DNA from: Ceratotherium simum simum | Taxonomy: Eukaryota > Chordata > Mammalia > Perissodactyla > Rhinocerotidae | Direction: 5' to 3' | NCBI RefSeq assembly: GCF_000283155.1 | Contig: NW_004454160.1 | Location: 11,192,129-11,256,128 of the forward strand | DNA length: 64,000 nt | Shown here: positions 1 through 12,356 of the stretch, piece by piece | Layout of the letters: every line of letters begins with the position of its first letter | How positions within the stretch are numbered: position 1 is the first letter of the stretch | Notes under the pieces: model-generated | What the model was told of the DNA's origin: nothing | Database searches by the model: none | The model's input: only the letters and a program-made list of their open reading frames with translations | Made by a program: the position numbers and the translations under genes

Positions 1-141
1 TATGATTGAGGCAAAGGAGGGTATAAACTAGAAGCAGCAACTTAATGCCTGTAAGACTTGGCTAGCCTAGAAACTAGGTAATTGCTTTCAAAATAGGAAT
101 TGTTTAGTCTGTAAATAATACAGGCTATGTCTTCTTTTCAG
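1..141 (+). other. SORT1: 3' end of the last SORT1 intron
   Basis: This is non-coding sequence up to a pyrimidine-rich acceptor (cttcttttcag, AG at 140-141) that precedes the last SORT1 coding codons. Nothing else is recognisable in it. Confidence 0.8.
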
Positions 142-156
142 GACCTCCTGGAATAG
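142..156 (+). CDS. SORT1: Sortilin, last coding exon (partial gene)
   Basis: After the acceptor at 140-141 the sequence reads GAC CTC CTG GAA TAG, that is D-L-L-E-stop. Sortilin is a type I Vps10-domain receptor that shuttles between trans-Golgi network and endosomes; its tail ends in an acidic-cluster dileucine signal (DEDLLE in human, from memory), which is bound by GGA adaptors. Only the end of that signal lies in this window; everything upstream is outside it. The identity is supported by the tail residues, by the very long 3' UTR that follows, and by the neighbours MYBPHL, PSRC1 and CELSR2 in 1p13.3 order. Four codons alone would not be enough, so the call depends on context. Confidence 0.85.
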   Translation, partial: DLLE

Positions 157-2189
157 CTCCTCCAAGGAGCTGGGACCGAGCATGGATGACGGAACCGCAG
201 TACCTCTTACACTCCCTGTGGCTCCGACTTGGGGAAATAAATTTCCCATTGCGAGGGACCCAGCTCTGTTTCTGCTGCTTCCATCAAAGCCAAAAGGACC
301 TACACTAAAGAAATGCAGGGGGTTGGGGAGCCCTAAACACTCTTACAATTGGCTCTGAGAAGAGGGGGAAAAATTTAAATGCTTTAACTTTTTATTTCAA
401 GCGCTGTCTTTTGCAAAGTATGGGTTCTTTTGGTTTTGGTTTTTAAGGGAAAGGAAATGGAATTTGAAGGGAACAGTTCACTAACCCCACTCTTGCATGT
501 TCTGCGTGGCGCCTGCCCCAGGGCACCTGCCCACTCCAGCATCAACTCTCACAACTTGCTTGGTGCTGTCCCTGGGCTCTGCTGGCAACACGAAGCAGCT
601 GCAGAGAAGAACACAGAGGCTGCGATGACTGGCACAGCCTGGGCAGCCTTTCTCCGTCTGGGGACAGCCCTGCTCCAAGAACATTGCACACCAGCTCCTC
701 ACACACAGATCCTCGCTTTTTTTTTTTTCTTCTAGGGACCATAGACCACAGTGATTTTTCTTTTCCCCTGTTTAATTAGGCAATACCTTTGTTAATTGCC
801 CTTTGGCTACTAACTTAACCATGTGCTTCCAAGACGCTAAATCAGGAAAACTTAAAAGGCAATATTTTTAACTTGGGGCAGGAAGAAGGGAGCAGCAGAG
901 AATTGACTAGATTTAGCACCTGTTAGAGGAGAAATTCTCGCCTCTTCTGAGATCTTTCAAGCCATGCTCTGTGTGTGTGCCAGTGGACATGCTCAAGGAC
1001 AGGGTTCAGGTCTGCCCCGGATGTCTGCCCAGGCCAAGTGACCTCTTCGCTGTAGCTGATGGTGGCGAGCACAATGCAGCCCCTGAGGACTGAGCATCCC
1101 AGTCTTCCGTGTCTCTTTCCACCGTTGGGTTGGCTCACTGGTGAAACATTAGGATGGCTGCTTGTTTGCTTCCTCTTAGGTTGCTGTTATACATGGAGTC
1201 AGGACTAGACATGTTTTCAGATTTAGAGGCTTTGCTAAAAAAAAAATCAGGATTTTATTACCAGGCTCTCCTCCTCACCACTTTTTCCCAGCTTTACTGA
1301 GTAATTTGTTGGCATGAAACTTTTGGCTGAACCAACTGAAAACACAGTTCCAGTGTAGATGATTTGTTTACGTTTGATACATTAAGTTCATATTTTAAAT
1401 TTAAGGAAGTTTTCCCTTTGACTTTTTTTTTCAAATTGAAGTATAGAATGCAGTGAGGTGGATTTTTGGGTGGCCGTATAGTAATGGAAAGCTGCAATAA
1501 TTAGTTTTAATACAGCTTGAGTATTTGTTAGACGGGCATATAGTGTAGTACGTTTGCGGTCTTAGCATACCTGCTATGCTGGTTGCAGTTTCTCCCAATA
1601 GTTGGGATTGGGACATTCTTTGGTATCTGCCATTTTGCTGCTAGTTCATTTTATGGCTAGAAAGTCAGTAAAAAGTAAATGTGCCAAATTAACTTTTGTC
1701 AGAATGCATGAGCAGATGGCTAAGTTCCCTTCTCCCCAGAATGGATTAACAGCAGCAGGAAGAGTGGGGGAGGGAGTGGATGGAGAATTTTAGAGACTTT
1801 GAAACTGCAGTAAAATTACATGAGTCAGGGAGCTTCAGTTAGAAAATAATGTTAGGGTGGTTTTTGTGAAGAGGATTAATATTTGTTAGAGCCAGAGAGC
1901 ACTAGTCTTTTAGGAAAAGCTCATTCATTTTGCATGGTTTTTTAAATTAAAAATAATTGTAAAGGTAAACCAGCTCACAAATGATAAAGTGTCAGCCTTT
2001 GTCCCAGAGTGAGTTTGATGCCCAGAGAAGACCCACTTAGACCACACACCTTCTTCTCCCAGTGTATCCCCTCTGGGGTAGATGTGCCAATAGATGGTGA
2101 TTCTCTGATTAGTGTTCAGATGTGGGAAAGTGAATACTCCCCTCTAACCTCATCTGTAAGAGTAGAGCTCTTTGCTTATAATGATAGCT

Positions 2190-2360
2190 GGGGTTTCTGT
2201 AGAAGCTGGCAGTTTCCACAGCACTTTCACCTGCCTTATGTCATTTGAACCTCACAACACTGTTGTGAGATTAAAAGAAAAGAAGGCAGGGGTTATAATC
2301 CCCATTTTTTAGGAGCTGGAGCTGAGGTACAAAGCTTGAGTAAGTTGGCCAGTGCCCCTG
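2190..2360 (+). mobile_element. MIR SINE fragment in SORT1 3' UTR
   Basis: The text follows the MIR core: 'cacagcactttcacctgcc', 'cctcacaacactgttgtgag', 'ataatccccatttttta', 'gagctgaggtacaaagcttg'. It is old and diverged, so the ends are approximate. Confidence 0.6.
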
Positions 2361-4142
2361 TGTGTATGTGTTACGAGCAGTGCTGATTGGTTGTCTTCAG
2401 AATGTGAACATTTTTATGCGTGCAAGTGCTGAAAACCTGGAACCGGCTTCGTTCTTACAGATGACTGGCTGTCCTTTAGGACAGCAATCAGTGGTATTTC
2501 TTTCAGAGCAGAATTGAGCACCTTCTTGCCACCTTGGTGAACAGAAAATTTTATTCTCCTGTTTTTCATAGCTGAAAACAAAAGTAACGGTAATTTTAAA
2601 TATGTGTTTAGAAATTGTCCCTCACCTGGTTGAGGATCACTGTTCAAGAGCGCAGAGGTGGCATCTCCGTGGATGAGTCACCCTTCCCCATTCCCCTTGT
2701 TGTCCCACCCCTGGCCGGCTGGCCAGCTCAGTTGTTTTGAGCACTGCGAACAAGCCTAGCTCATTCCCTCTATTGGCTGGTTAGCTTTTTGTATCAGCCT
2801 GCTCACTCACAAATCAGTGCCCTCAGCCAGAGAGTAAAACAGCCTAAATCCACGATAGCTTCTAAGAAAAAAAAAGATTTCTAATTTGTCCTACTGTTGT
2901 TAGGTTAAGAGCATTATCTTTGAAAGTAAAGCATAGCATAGCATAGTGTAAACTCCAGGCTTGATAGTAGCAGAAGAGATTAGTTCTGGGGGTTTCAGCA
3001 ATAGAACTTGGCTTTGTAAGATAGGTTAGACATATCAGACCATGTAGAGTGGTCTGAGCTCGTAAATCCAGTTGGGGAACTCACCATCCTTCCTGCTCTG
3101 TGGACAGGTGTCTGTACCTAAGAGGGCTTTTGGTTTTCAGTGAGACCAGAGACCAGGGATGCACACACCTAGGCTGGTAATTGAATGGGAATGCCACTTA
3201 GAAGAATAAAATTATTTGGAGGGTTGTGGCCATTCTAGTCTGGGCTCAAGAGAGTCAATAGATAAGCTATAACTGAAATTAGAATCTGCCATCTGCCCCT
3301 GAATAGGCCTTCTAGTGTGTCTCTCTCATTCTTAGGTTTGCCTTTGGGCCTCTACATGCCCAGGCTGGCTGTCCATCTCTGACAGATGAGGAATGTGCTG
3401 GCCACCTCTGGCTCCTGTGCTGGCTCTCTAAACTGTAGCTGCTTCTCCCGTGGCCTTCGTCACAATGCCAGGATACAGAGAGGAGTGCAGAGCTGTCTAC
3501 ACCGCCCCCCGCCCCCAGGTGGCAGGGCTGGCCTGGCTTCAGTCATTTCTTTATTTTCCAGGCAAACCATCCAGGTAGAGAGATTCTCTCTTCTCTTTTA
3601 GGAGAGCTCTAAAGAACCATGTCCCTCTATGCAGTGCCCTAGAGCTCATCCTGGTCGTTGTCAGTACAGGCCACCTGCCCGACGTGAAGCCTGGAAACCT
3701 GGAATTGCTAAACTGGGACGAGATTCAGCTTTTCAACTTTGCTTCTACCTTCTCTTAAGCAAGAAAATAAACATGGACTTCAGTGTCCTTTGAACAAAAC
3801 CAAAGTTTAAGATTTGCCACATGATGGAGTGATAGGGAGGACCAGACTTTCAGCGCTGGCACTCAGCAGGTGCCAGACTTTCCATTCCATCTGCCATCAA
3901 TTTGCCCAGCTCAGGCAGCTCTGGAAGCACCATCCTGCCCTAGCAGAGCCCAGGCCTTGCCCTCATGGAGGAGAATTGAAATAGCAGGAACATGTTGATT
4001 TCTTGGTTACATTGCATTATAACAAGAATCAGAACATTAATTTGAATTTGTCTTCAGCAACTTGCTACTGTATGCATTTTTCACACCAGTACATTCTTAA
4101 GCGTCCTTGTTTATATAGAATAACATAAACTAATCTGTACCT

Positions 4143-4176
4143 CTATATATATATATATGTGTGTACATATATACAT
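4143..4176. repeat. TA/TG dinucleotide microsatellite
   Basis: An uninterrupted (TA)n run passes into TG/CA-type alternation inside the SORT1 3' UTR. Confidence 0.8.
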
Positions 4177-4646
4177 GTATAAACTGTATAGTGTACATGT
4201 TAATGATTTATTGATCTGTCCCAAATCTTTAATGCAGTTCTCATCCTCCGCATGCCCTCAGTTTGTGGTTGGGTGACTAGAATGTTCCCTAATGGTTCTG
4301 CCCATCTCCTGTGTTTGGACGTCTAGGGAGGAGGGTTTTGGTTGTACCCTCGTTTCCTCGTGCACAGAAATGCTCAGGGTCCCCATGTGCCTGTTGTTCA
4401 ACCCTCTCTTGTCTCTTGTTCCCTTTCTGAGCATGTGGTCCCTCCCTGTTCTATACCTTCTCTGCCTCCCTTCCCCAAGCTGTGGCACAGCTGCCTTCCT
4501 ACTAAAATGTAAAGCAGTATTAAGATCATTACTGCATGTGCGCTAAAAACCCAAGTTTTCTGTTCTTTGGGACAGAAAATTGCATGTGAGGTGGGATAAT
4601 CAAGATTTAGTGACCCATGTCATTACACAACAAAGCCAGACCCCAT

Positions 4647-4770
4647 AATAAAATTCCACAAAATGGAAATAAAACTCAAATTTCTTTAGCATTGTGTAAA
4701 TAAATCTGGATGTGTTTAACTTTGTACTGGTAATTTTCTGTATATTTGCAATATTTGGGTTAGAAATAAA
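4647..4770 (+). terminator. SORT1: SORT1 poly(A) signal cluster
   Basis: AATAAA occurs at 4647-4652, 4668-4673, 4699-4704 and 4765-4770. The last one, followed by 'cagactggactttgttacc', is the best candidate for the distal end of the transcript; cleavage is expected about 15-25 nt downstream. Confidence 0.7.
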
Positions 4771-6040
4771 ACAGACTGGACTTTGTTACCTGACCTTCTG
4801 AAATTACTAGCTACAGTTTTTTAATATGATAGCTTTTCCAATTTTCTAGCTTCAAAAATCAAACTCTAGCAACCAGAGAATAGGCCAGTTAAAGAGCCTG
4901 GACTGTGCATTTGTAGCATGAAAGGTATTAGATAATTTATGGGGGAAACAACTCACTTTTTTCTTGTTCTTTATGCTCATAAAGATCTACCTCCTGTGGG
5001 TATTTGTAAGGCCAGCTTTCTTGTTTTCCCCCCCAGAATGTCCAGCTGACCCACCCCACACACCTCCTTGGGTTTCAATTGCTACACTCTTCTGGACATA
5101 CAACATATAATCGCTCTCCTGAATTATATGTTCCTTATAGCACGCGTGACAAGCGACAGCACTGAGTTTAACTTTGGTATCTTTCCGTCTGCCCCTCTTA
5201 TATTTCTCTTGCTGCTCTTACAGTCCTTCCTGATCCATTTCATTTAAGGACCTTCAGAGAGTTACAGCTGTCCTCTTTTCCAAAATATTTCTTTTAGGAG
5301 AGGTTCCTGCCTGCCCCCCTTGAGCCCTTAGCTGGGCCTTGAAGGCTGCTTCAAAGCCAGCCAGCCTGGGGTGAAATTTCCATTGAATATTTACTCTGGC
5401 ATCATGGTCTGAAGATGACAAAGCAAAGACTTGCTCTTGAGGAGCCCACTATCGACCTATTAAATTAGACTTTGCAATGGACAGACCCTGGGAGTCTGCG
5501 TTTTTAATGTAATTCTTTCACACCTTCATTGCAACCAACGGCTAACACCAAAAGCCTGGGCCAATCTCCTCCCCAAAGCATGGGTTAAGTGGGGTGTACA
5601 AAAGGGAGTTTGGACTCCCCTAGTTTGGGGACCGTCCATACTTACAAGGGCCATGGCTGCGTCAGGCAAGAGAAATAGGTCAGAGAGGCCTTCACCCCAG
5701 TCCTGATGTGGCCAAGTGTGGCCTCTTACCAACCAGCCCCAGAGGACAAGCTCCACAGTCACCCTCTTCTGCCATCCTGGCTCCTGGTATTCTGGCCTGG
5801 TTCCTGGCTCCTGGCTTCTGGCTTCTGCCATTCTGGCCTGGTTCCCGGGCCAGAAATGTGTCTACAGGTTGTCCTGGCCCTCAGCCCCTATACAAGTCAC
5901 AAAGAGGAATTCCGGACTTCTGTCCCACACCCCAAGATAATAACATGGGCTCCCAAGATCCTATTGACTCTGCTGCCAAATTGAGGGCTAAAGGGGAAAA
6001 ATGAGTAAGGAGCCCATTCATTGAACCACTCTCATTTTTT

Positions 6041-6187
6041 GTGTGTGTGTGTGAGGAAGATCAGCCCTGAGCTCACATCTGTTGCCAATCCTCCTCTTTG
6101 CTGAGGAAGATTGGCCCTGGGCTAACATCCATGCCCATCCTCCTCTATATGTGGGACACCTGCCACAGCATGGCTTGATAAGCAGTC
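6041..6187 (-). mobile_element. Truncated ERE SINE with 17-bp TSD
   Basis: On the + strand the (T)n/(GT)n tail complement comes first, followed by the paired 'gaggaaga' modules typical of equine repetitive elements and 'cagcatggcttgataagcag', so the element lies on the minus strand. The tRNA-derived head is missing. The flanks 6024-6040 (aaccactctcatttttt) and 6188-6204 match at 16 of 17 bases. Confidence 0.85.
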
Positions 6188-6439
6188 AACCACACTCATT
6201 TTTTTCCGTAACAAAGGTGTGGGGCAGGAGGATATATGGGAATTCTGTACTTTCTGCTCAACTTTGCTGTGAACCTAAAACTGCTCTAAAAAGTAAAGTC
6301 TGTATAAAAATATATGCAGAGGGGATGGAGCTTCTGGAGATAAGAAAGTGGGAGTCGGGTAGGAAACCAGGTAATTTGGATGGAATGTGCAGCATGTGTA
6401 GAATGATGGTTTGGTAAGTCTGGAAATCATATAGGACCT

Positions 6440-6640
6440 TCAGTAGTTAACTAGCACCTTCTATGGGCTGGCCACTTTCCTGTATTTTTATCATTTTATC
6501 CTCAACACAATCGCAGTATTATCATCCCTTGTTTCCTAGACCAGGGACCTGAGGTTCAGAGGGAGTGGTCTGCTCAGGGTCCCCTAGCTAATGAGTAAGT
6601 GGTATAGCCAAAAGGCACACTCAAGTCCTTTGACTTTGTG
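6440..6640 (+). mobile_element. MIR SINE
   Basis: MIR-like core: 'tagcaccttctatgggctgg', 'tcatccctt', 'gacctgaggttcagaggg', 'gctaatgagtaagtggtata'. Ends are approximate. Confidence 0.65.
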
Positions 6641-6744
6641 CCCCTGGCTCTCCTTCCTCTACTGCTGTTTCTCTCGCTTTATTTGTACTGTATCTCAGAG
6701 GCAAGGGAGCTTTCAAAGGTGCAAATGTTGGCCTGACCTAAAAA

Positions 6745-6965
6745 TAGCTTACAATTATCAAGCACTTAGTCAGCTACATTCTGCTAAGCACTTTACACAA
6801 ATTACCTCTTTTAAGCCTCCCAACAACTCTATGGTTATTATCATCTCCATTTTACAGATGAGGAAACAGACCTAAGAGAGCTTGGGATGTGTCGCAAGTC
6901 ACACAGCTAGCTGGTGATGAAAAGTGAGCCCGGGTAGTCTGGCTACAGAGTACAGACTCCACCTT
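6745..6965 (+). mobile_element. MIR SINE
   Basis: A well preserved MIR: 'gctaagcactttacacaaat', 'cctcccaacaactctatgg', 'ccattttacagatgaggaaa', 'agtcacacagctagctggtg'. It is in forward orientation. Confidence 0.75.
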
Positions 6966-7538
6966 CCACGGCTACTGGTGGGGAGATGGCGAGGATGGGG
7001 ACGGACCCTATAAAGGTCCGGTCGACAAGACTTTAGAGTTCATTGAAAGTGGGAGCAGAGAGAGAAAGAGCAGTTAAAGGGGTGCCCGTGAATCAGCTAA
7101 TCCTGGAGCCCCTTTCTTTGGACCTGAACACCCTGTCGGATCAGCTGGCAGTCAGGAGCCAAGATGTCACCCAATCCTCCTGACAGAAGCCAGAGGTCCC
7201 ATTTGGATGGTCTGTATGTGGGCGTGGGAGACTGTTTGAAGCTCAAGCTCTCCCCTCTCTCCCAGTGCTGTGTGAGGAGTGTCATCTCTCTCCCCAGAAA
7301 ACAGGGCCACCTCAGCCCTCCTCTTGGGGCTATTCTGGGCTGCTGTCTGATCCCCCTCTCTTCCCCTAGCCCCTGCTTCATCCCTTCTGTTGGGAGTAGC
7401 TGGGTGGGGAAAGGCCAGCCCAGTTACATAACCCTGTGGCTGGGACCCCGGAAGCCAGGCTGGAGAGCAGGTGCTCAGCCCCTCCCTCACCACCAACAGT
7501 GAAAATCCCACTGGAGCCCAGCCTCGGGGTGGCCCAGC

Positions 7539-7683
7539 ATGGAGGCAGCCACGGCTCCGGAGGTGGCCTCGGGATCCACGCTGAAGATGAAAGAAGCCAG
7601 CCCAGCCGATGCTGAACGACCCCAGGCTTCACCTCCACAGGGGGCTGGCAGCCCCGTCCCCCAGCTGCTGTCCCCTATAGAAG
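7539..7683 (+). pseudogene. MYBPHL: MYBPHL coding exon 1
   Basis: The ATG at 7539 opens a Pro/Ala-rich leader that ends ...LLSPIE; the exon ends in phase 1 with GT at 7684-7685. The 'ggcccagcATGg' context is an acceptable start (+4 G). The donor (GTGACC) is weak beyond the GT. Confidence 0.85.
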
Positions 7684-8619
7684 GTGACCCATGGGGTTGG
7701 GGAGGGTCGGGAGGCTGGGGGTTGGCAGTTGGGGAGGATATCCCTACCCTCCTGACTGCACCTCCTTAGGTTTTTGCAGAGCTAAACGACTTCATGGGAC
7801 TGGTACTTAGGATGGAGGAGCATTCGTTGGAGCCCCCACTCCCTTCCTTGGTGGATTCTTACCTGCTGCTCAAGTGTCTCTGCTGGGTTTTTGCTTTTTA
7901 GCTGAGAAGTCAATGAATGGTGTTTGTGGCACTTTACAGTGACTAAAACTGATCTGTTTATATTTTTACCTTTGAAAAATATCTGTCGCAAGGACCAGGA
8001 GGACTTGATATATTAATGCCAGTCCGGAAGGGAATGAGGGGTGAGATGGTGGCCATCTGGATTAGGAGAAGAGGGAAATGAAAAGCTTATAGCAACTGGG
8101 AGGCTAAATGGTGCACAGTCCCTGACACTGCCTCTCGTTTGGCAGTGCCACGGGACCAGGACCTACCCCAACACCCCCAGGGCTCCCATGGAAGTGGAGC
8201 CCTGCTGGGAGAAGCATTTGGCTTCCCCTCCATAGTGGTCTCTGTGAGCCTCTCGGCAAAGAGGCGTTTTCGAGCTAGAGGGTGGTGGGTGCCCCTTCCA
8301 GGCCCAGGTTTCCCTGCCAGCAGTCCTGCCGCCCACCCCCAACCGCCCCTGGCTGAGGCCTCTAGCTAACGGCTCTGGAGTGTCGCCCACTGCAGCCAGC
8401 TCAGCTGACCAGAGGCAGGAGGCAGGAGCCGGGCTTTTCCCTGCTCCTACGTGGTCATTGGCAGAAGCAACCACAAGGGCTGCATTAAATATTTAAGACA
8501 GTTACCTGCACAAAGTCCCTGCTTTCAGCCCCTTGAAGTCTGCAGAGCAGAGAATGCAAAGACCACAAATGAGAAACCCAGGGAATCCCAGGGTAGAGAG
8601 AGGGAGGAGGAGAAGACAT

Positions 8620-8760
8620 GATCTATTCAGTTCCCAGTGCTGCCTCCAGCAGCTCTGTGACCCCGGACAAGTCAGTCAACTGCTCAGTTCCAATTTCCTC
8701 TCTGGAAAAAGGTGATTAATAATATCTACCTAGCAGGGTACTTGAAAGGATTGTTGAGAT
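8620..8760 (-). mobile_element. MIR-family fragment
   Basis: Reverse MIR signature: 'ctgtgaccccggacaagtca', 'ccaatttcctctctggaaaa', 'ggattgttgagataatccaa'. A second piece of the same kind lies at about 9395-9480 ('ctgtgaccctggacaagtca', 'ttctcatctgtaaactgagg'). Confidence 0.6.
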
Positions 8761-10162
8761 AATCCAAAGTGCCTTGGAAGAGGCCCAACCAAGATGTGAA
8801 GAGATAATAAAATATTTCCAAGTCCAGGGTGAAGACTAAGAGTTCTACCTGCAGATAAGAGTTGTGCAGGGGAAGTTCGCTGCCTCTTACCATCCTAATG
8901 GGAGATGTTGGGTTTTCAGAAGATGTTTGAGTGTCAGGGGCAGAGAACTGGGTGAGTTTGCCCCATTGAAAAAGAAGTGGGGGGAGCAGAAGTTGTGAAC
9001 ATATTAAGTTGGGATGATCTCGAGACAGAAACCCAGCTTCTTCCCCCAAAAAGCCCAGGGAATAAGTCACAGGCAGAGAGAGAAGGAGAGCCAGGAGTGC
9101 TGACTCACCGACTCTACTGGTCTCCACGAAATGCTGGGGGAGGGCGTTCATCTCCCCCACACTCCTCCCTCTGGCTGCAGAGGGGACGCTGTGGGCAGCC
9201 AGGTCCCACAAATGCAACCTGAAGAGCCCTGTCCTCGTGTGTGGCAGCTCTGCACACCATAGGCCTCAGGGCCACCAGGAAGCACCCAGTGGCTCAATCC
9301 AGTGGCATCCCAGAGGTCACTGGCAGTAAGGACTCCTTGTGACACTTTGCAAAATATGTTTGCATCTGTTATCTGCTTGGAAAAAGAAGACATTAGTTCA
9401 AATCCTAGCTCTGTCCTGTGACCCTGGACAAGTCAATCCACCTCTCTGGGCTTCTGTTTTCTCATCTGTAAACTGAGGGGTTGAACTAAATCAGGATTCT
9501 TAATCTTTGATGGATATGGACCCCTAGGAAAATCTGATGAAAGCTGTGGGCTCTCCCCCAGGAAAAAACCGAAAAAGTTCAAGGAGTTCCCAGAACCCCT
9601 GAAGCCCATCCAGAGGTCCTTCAGGGTGCCATGGACCTGGTCTAGATGGCCCCTACGATCCCTGTGAGCTCCAAGGACTTTTTCTTCCTCTTAACTCTTC
9701 CTCTTCTTTATGGGGAGCTCTATGGGATCAAGAGGGGCCCCGCGGCCAGCGCGTGAGAGCACGTGAAATAGAGCAGGCCTCAGAAGCAGAATTAATTTGC
9801 GACATCGAAATGAACTGAAACAGGCTAACACTGAGCTTTTAGTCAAAAAAGCTGGCTACAGGGCTAAATAAGCAGAAGTAGGTGGCCGGCACTGGGAAAC
9901 AATTCTCTGTCTCCCTCAGCACTACGTGGAGGCACTGTGACCTGGAGGCCACACTGGGCAGGGGCCAGAGGAGAGCTTCCCCAATAGTGAGAGGCTGGGG
10001 GACAGGCTGCCTTCCTGACATGGAATGACCCTGAGCCAGAGGGAGGGCCATCTGCTGATTTCAGCATAATTGCTCCAACTGACTGTGCATCCTCTTTCAG
10101 TCCAAACTGTTCTGTGTCTTCCAGGCTTGGGAAGCTGAATTCCATGCCTGGAAGCCACCTTC

Positions 10163-10206
10163 CTTCCTTCCTCCCATCCTCCCTCCCTCCTTTCCTCCCT
10201 TCCACT
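10163..10206. repeat. TTCC/CTCC polypyrimidine tract
   Basis: An imperfect (TTCC)n and (CTCC)n run directly before an old dispersed repeat. Confidence 0.75.
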
Positions 10207-10228
10207 CTTCCTATCTTCTTTCTTCCTT

Positions 10229-10800
10229 CTACAAATATTTATTTTGTGTGTACTATGTGCCAGGCACTGTTACAGAAATGAACAAAACAGACAAAAATAA
10301 TTTCCTTCATGGAGATTACATTCTAGTGTAAGGAGAGACAATAAATAAATATACAAATAAAATATATAATATGTCAGATGGTGATAAATGCTATGCCAAA
10401 AAAATAAAGCAGAGAAAGAGGATAGAAAGTGCTGGAGGTGGGAAGCATGCTTGCTGTTTTAAACAGAATATTCAGTGAAGGTCTCAATAATAAGGTGATA
10501 TTTGAGCAGCAACCTAAAGGGGATGAGAGAACAATGCATGCAGATATTTGGGGGGAATGTTTTCTATGCAGAGAGAACAGTAGGTGCAAAGGTCCTGAGG
10601 CAAGAGTGTCCCTGATGGATTGGGGCCACTGTGGCTGTAGCAGAATGAAGGAGAGAATGGTAGGTTTGGGGTCAGAGTGGTAGCGGGAGCATTTTGAAGA
10701 CTGGTTCAACTCTGAAACAAATGGGCAGCCAGTGCAGGGTTTTGAGTGAGAACTGACATGATCAGGTGTGGGTTTTACGGATTTTTCTCCTGCTGAGTGA
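10229..10800 (+). mobile_element. Old mammalian interspersed repeat, family not assigned
   Basis: The wording 'gtgccaggcactgttacaga', 'aacaaaacagacaaaaat', 'ggagattacattctagtg', 'agatggtgataaatgctatg', 'gtgcaaaggtcctgaggcaa' recurs widely in mammalian genomes. A related copy lies at about 62655-62990. I recognise the repeat but cannot name the family without a library search. Confidence 0.55.
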
Positions 10801-12287
10801 AGAATAGGCTCTAGGCAGGCCTCAGACACTAGCAAGATCATCAACTGAGAATGAGGATGAGGGAGAAGTATGGAAGTTTTAGAAGAGGAAGGTGTACAAT
10901 ACTCACCCAGGAGAACAGGTGATTGAGTGAACAGGGGAAGTCTGGTAGAATTGCCAGGGTCCCTTTGCAGTTATCGGTCACCATTAGTGGTCATCAATTT
11001 AAAGTCAGCCTGGTTTTGTATTTTTCCCCAGTCATGTTTGGCTCTGTGAATGCAGACACTGAGTGGGTGGAAAGTATTTAACTGGGTTTCGGTATTGCTA
11101 GGAGGGTGCGGTGAGGTGAAAGAGGATTAAGGGATTTGAGTGGGTATGCAAGGCAGTGAGTATAATGATGAAGTGACAACATGAGAGGGGGATGGAGAGT
11201 GAAAGGGTGGTAGGACAATGGATCAGAGGTCTCAGTGGTGCTAGAGGATTGCTGGTTTGGAGCATTAGAGGCAGTGAGCTGACGGGATGGACTCTGTATT
11301 CTTCAGGGTATGCTAGCTGATGAGACAAACAGGCCTCAGAATTTAAGGCTCAAAAACAATAGATGCTGATTTTTTACCAGCAAAACAACTAAAAACAAGT
11401 GTTCCTACTCTGCAGATAGTTCTCCAAGCAATAGTTGAGGCAGCCAGGCCTCTTCCATCTTGTGGCTCTGCCATGCCTTAAGGTGCCATGGTCATCTGCA
11501 TACAGCTGGCAGAAGGGGAAATCGAGAACTCATTTATTAAAAGCCTTGGCTCAGAAGTGATTCTCATTATTTCCATTCACATTTCACTGGCAAGAACTAG
11601 TCTCATGGCCATACAGCAAGGGGGGCAGCCCCTTATCACAGATAACTATACTATGGAAGCGATCATGTCAATTTTGGTGGGCAATTAGCCATCTCTGTCA
11701 TACAGGTGGTGAGGAGAGAGTGGGACGCTTGAAATTCAGATTATAGAAGGGGTGCAGTTATTGGTCTAGAGAATGACCAAGGGAACCAGGGGCTGAAGGA
11801 GGGAGGACAGAGTCACCGGAGGAGTGGTGGGCAAGCAGGCATCAGAAGGACGGGTGTTGAAATCAGCAGGAATCATGACTGGATCTGTGCCAGAGAGAGC
11901 AACAGCGAGCCGGGGCTAAAGCCAGCAGCACAAGGGGAAGATGATCACAGGGTCGGGGTGGGGGATGTGACACCCTCTCCTCAGAGAAGTGTTGCCTATT
12001 TCTGTGTCCTTTTATTTTTTCTGACCTTAGTTTCATGGTCTTCAAGGAGGTGACACTCTCGTCCTTCACAAGGTGCTTCCGAGGTTCGCCACACTCCTTT
12101 CCCACCACACTCCTCTGGACAGGATTCTGATACAGCCTAGGCCACATCCTAGGCATCTGCTAATGTTTCTCTGAAAAATGCTGGTACTTTTTGGATCCCT
12201 GGAAATTTCTGGTTATGTCTCAAAGCCATAGCTGGCCTTGTGCATTCGCCCTCTTTTGGTAACCATTCGCTCACGCAGGCATGTGCC

Positions 12288-12356
12288 TGTGTGTGCATGT
12301 ACACACACACGTTCTCACATATGTGCACACATACACTCACACACATACATTTATAC
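12288..12356. repeat. CA-rich microsatellite, left half
   Basis: Interrupted CA/TG repeat that ends at the 4-bp ATAC duplication flanking the LTR at 12357. The right half continues at 13019-13099. Confidence 0.8.

Larger units (their letters stand above)
157..4790 (+). other. SORT1: SORT1 3' untranslated region
   Basis: About 4.6 kb of AT-rich sequence without a supported ORF follows the SORT1 stop. A long 3' UTR is known for SORT1. It contains a MIR insertion (about 2190-2360), a TA/TG dinucleotide tract near 4143, and several AATAAA signals near its end. The 3' end is inferred from the last signal. Confidence 0.75.
4791..7538. other. SORT1-MYBPHL intergenic region
   Basis: No coding exon is recognisable. 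It contains a short tandem CT/GG-rich stretch near 5780-5850, a 5'-truncated ERE SINE (6041-6187) and two MIR copies (about 6440-6640 and 6745-6965). The MYBPHL promoter must lie near its right end. A TATAAA at 7009-7014 lies 525 bp before the MYBPHL start codon, but I cannot tie it to a transcription start. Confidence 0.6.

Noticed and set aside
7009..7014. TATAAA upstream of MYBPHL
   Set aside because: It lies over 500 bp from the start codon with no evidence for a transcript start; kept only as a remark.
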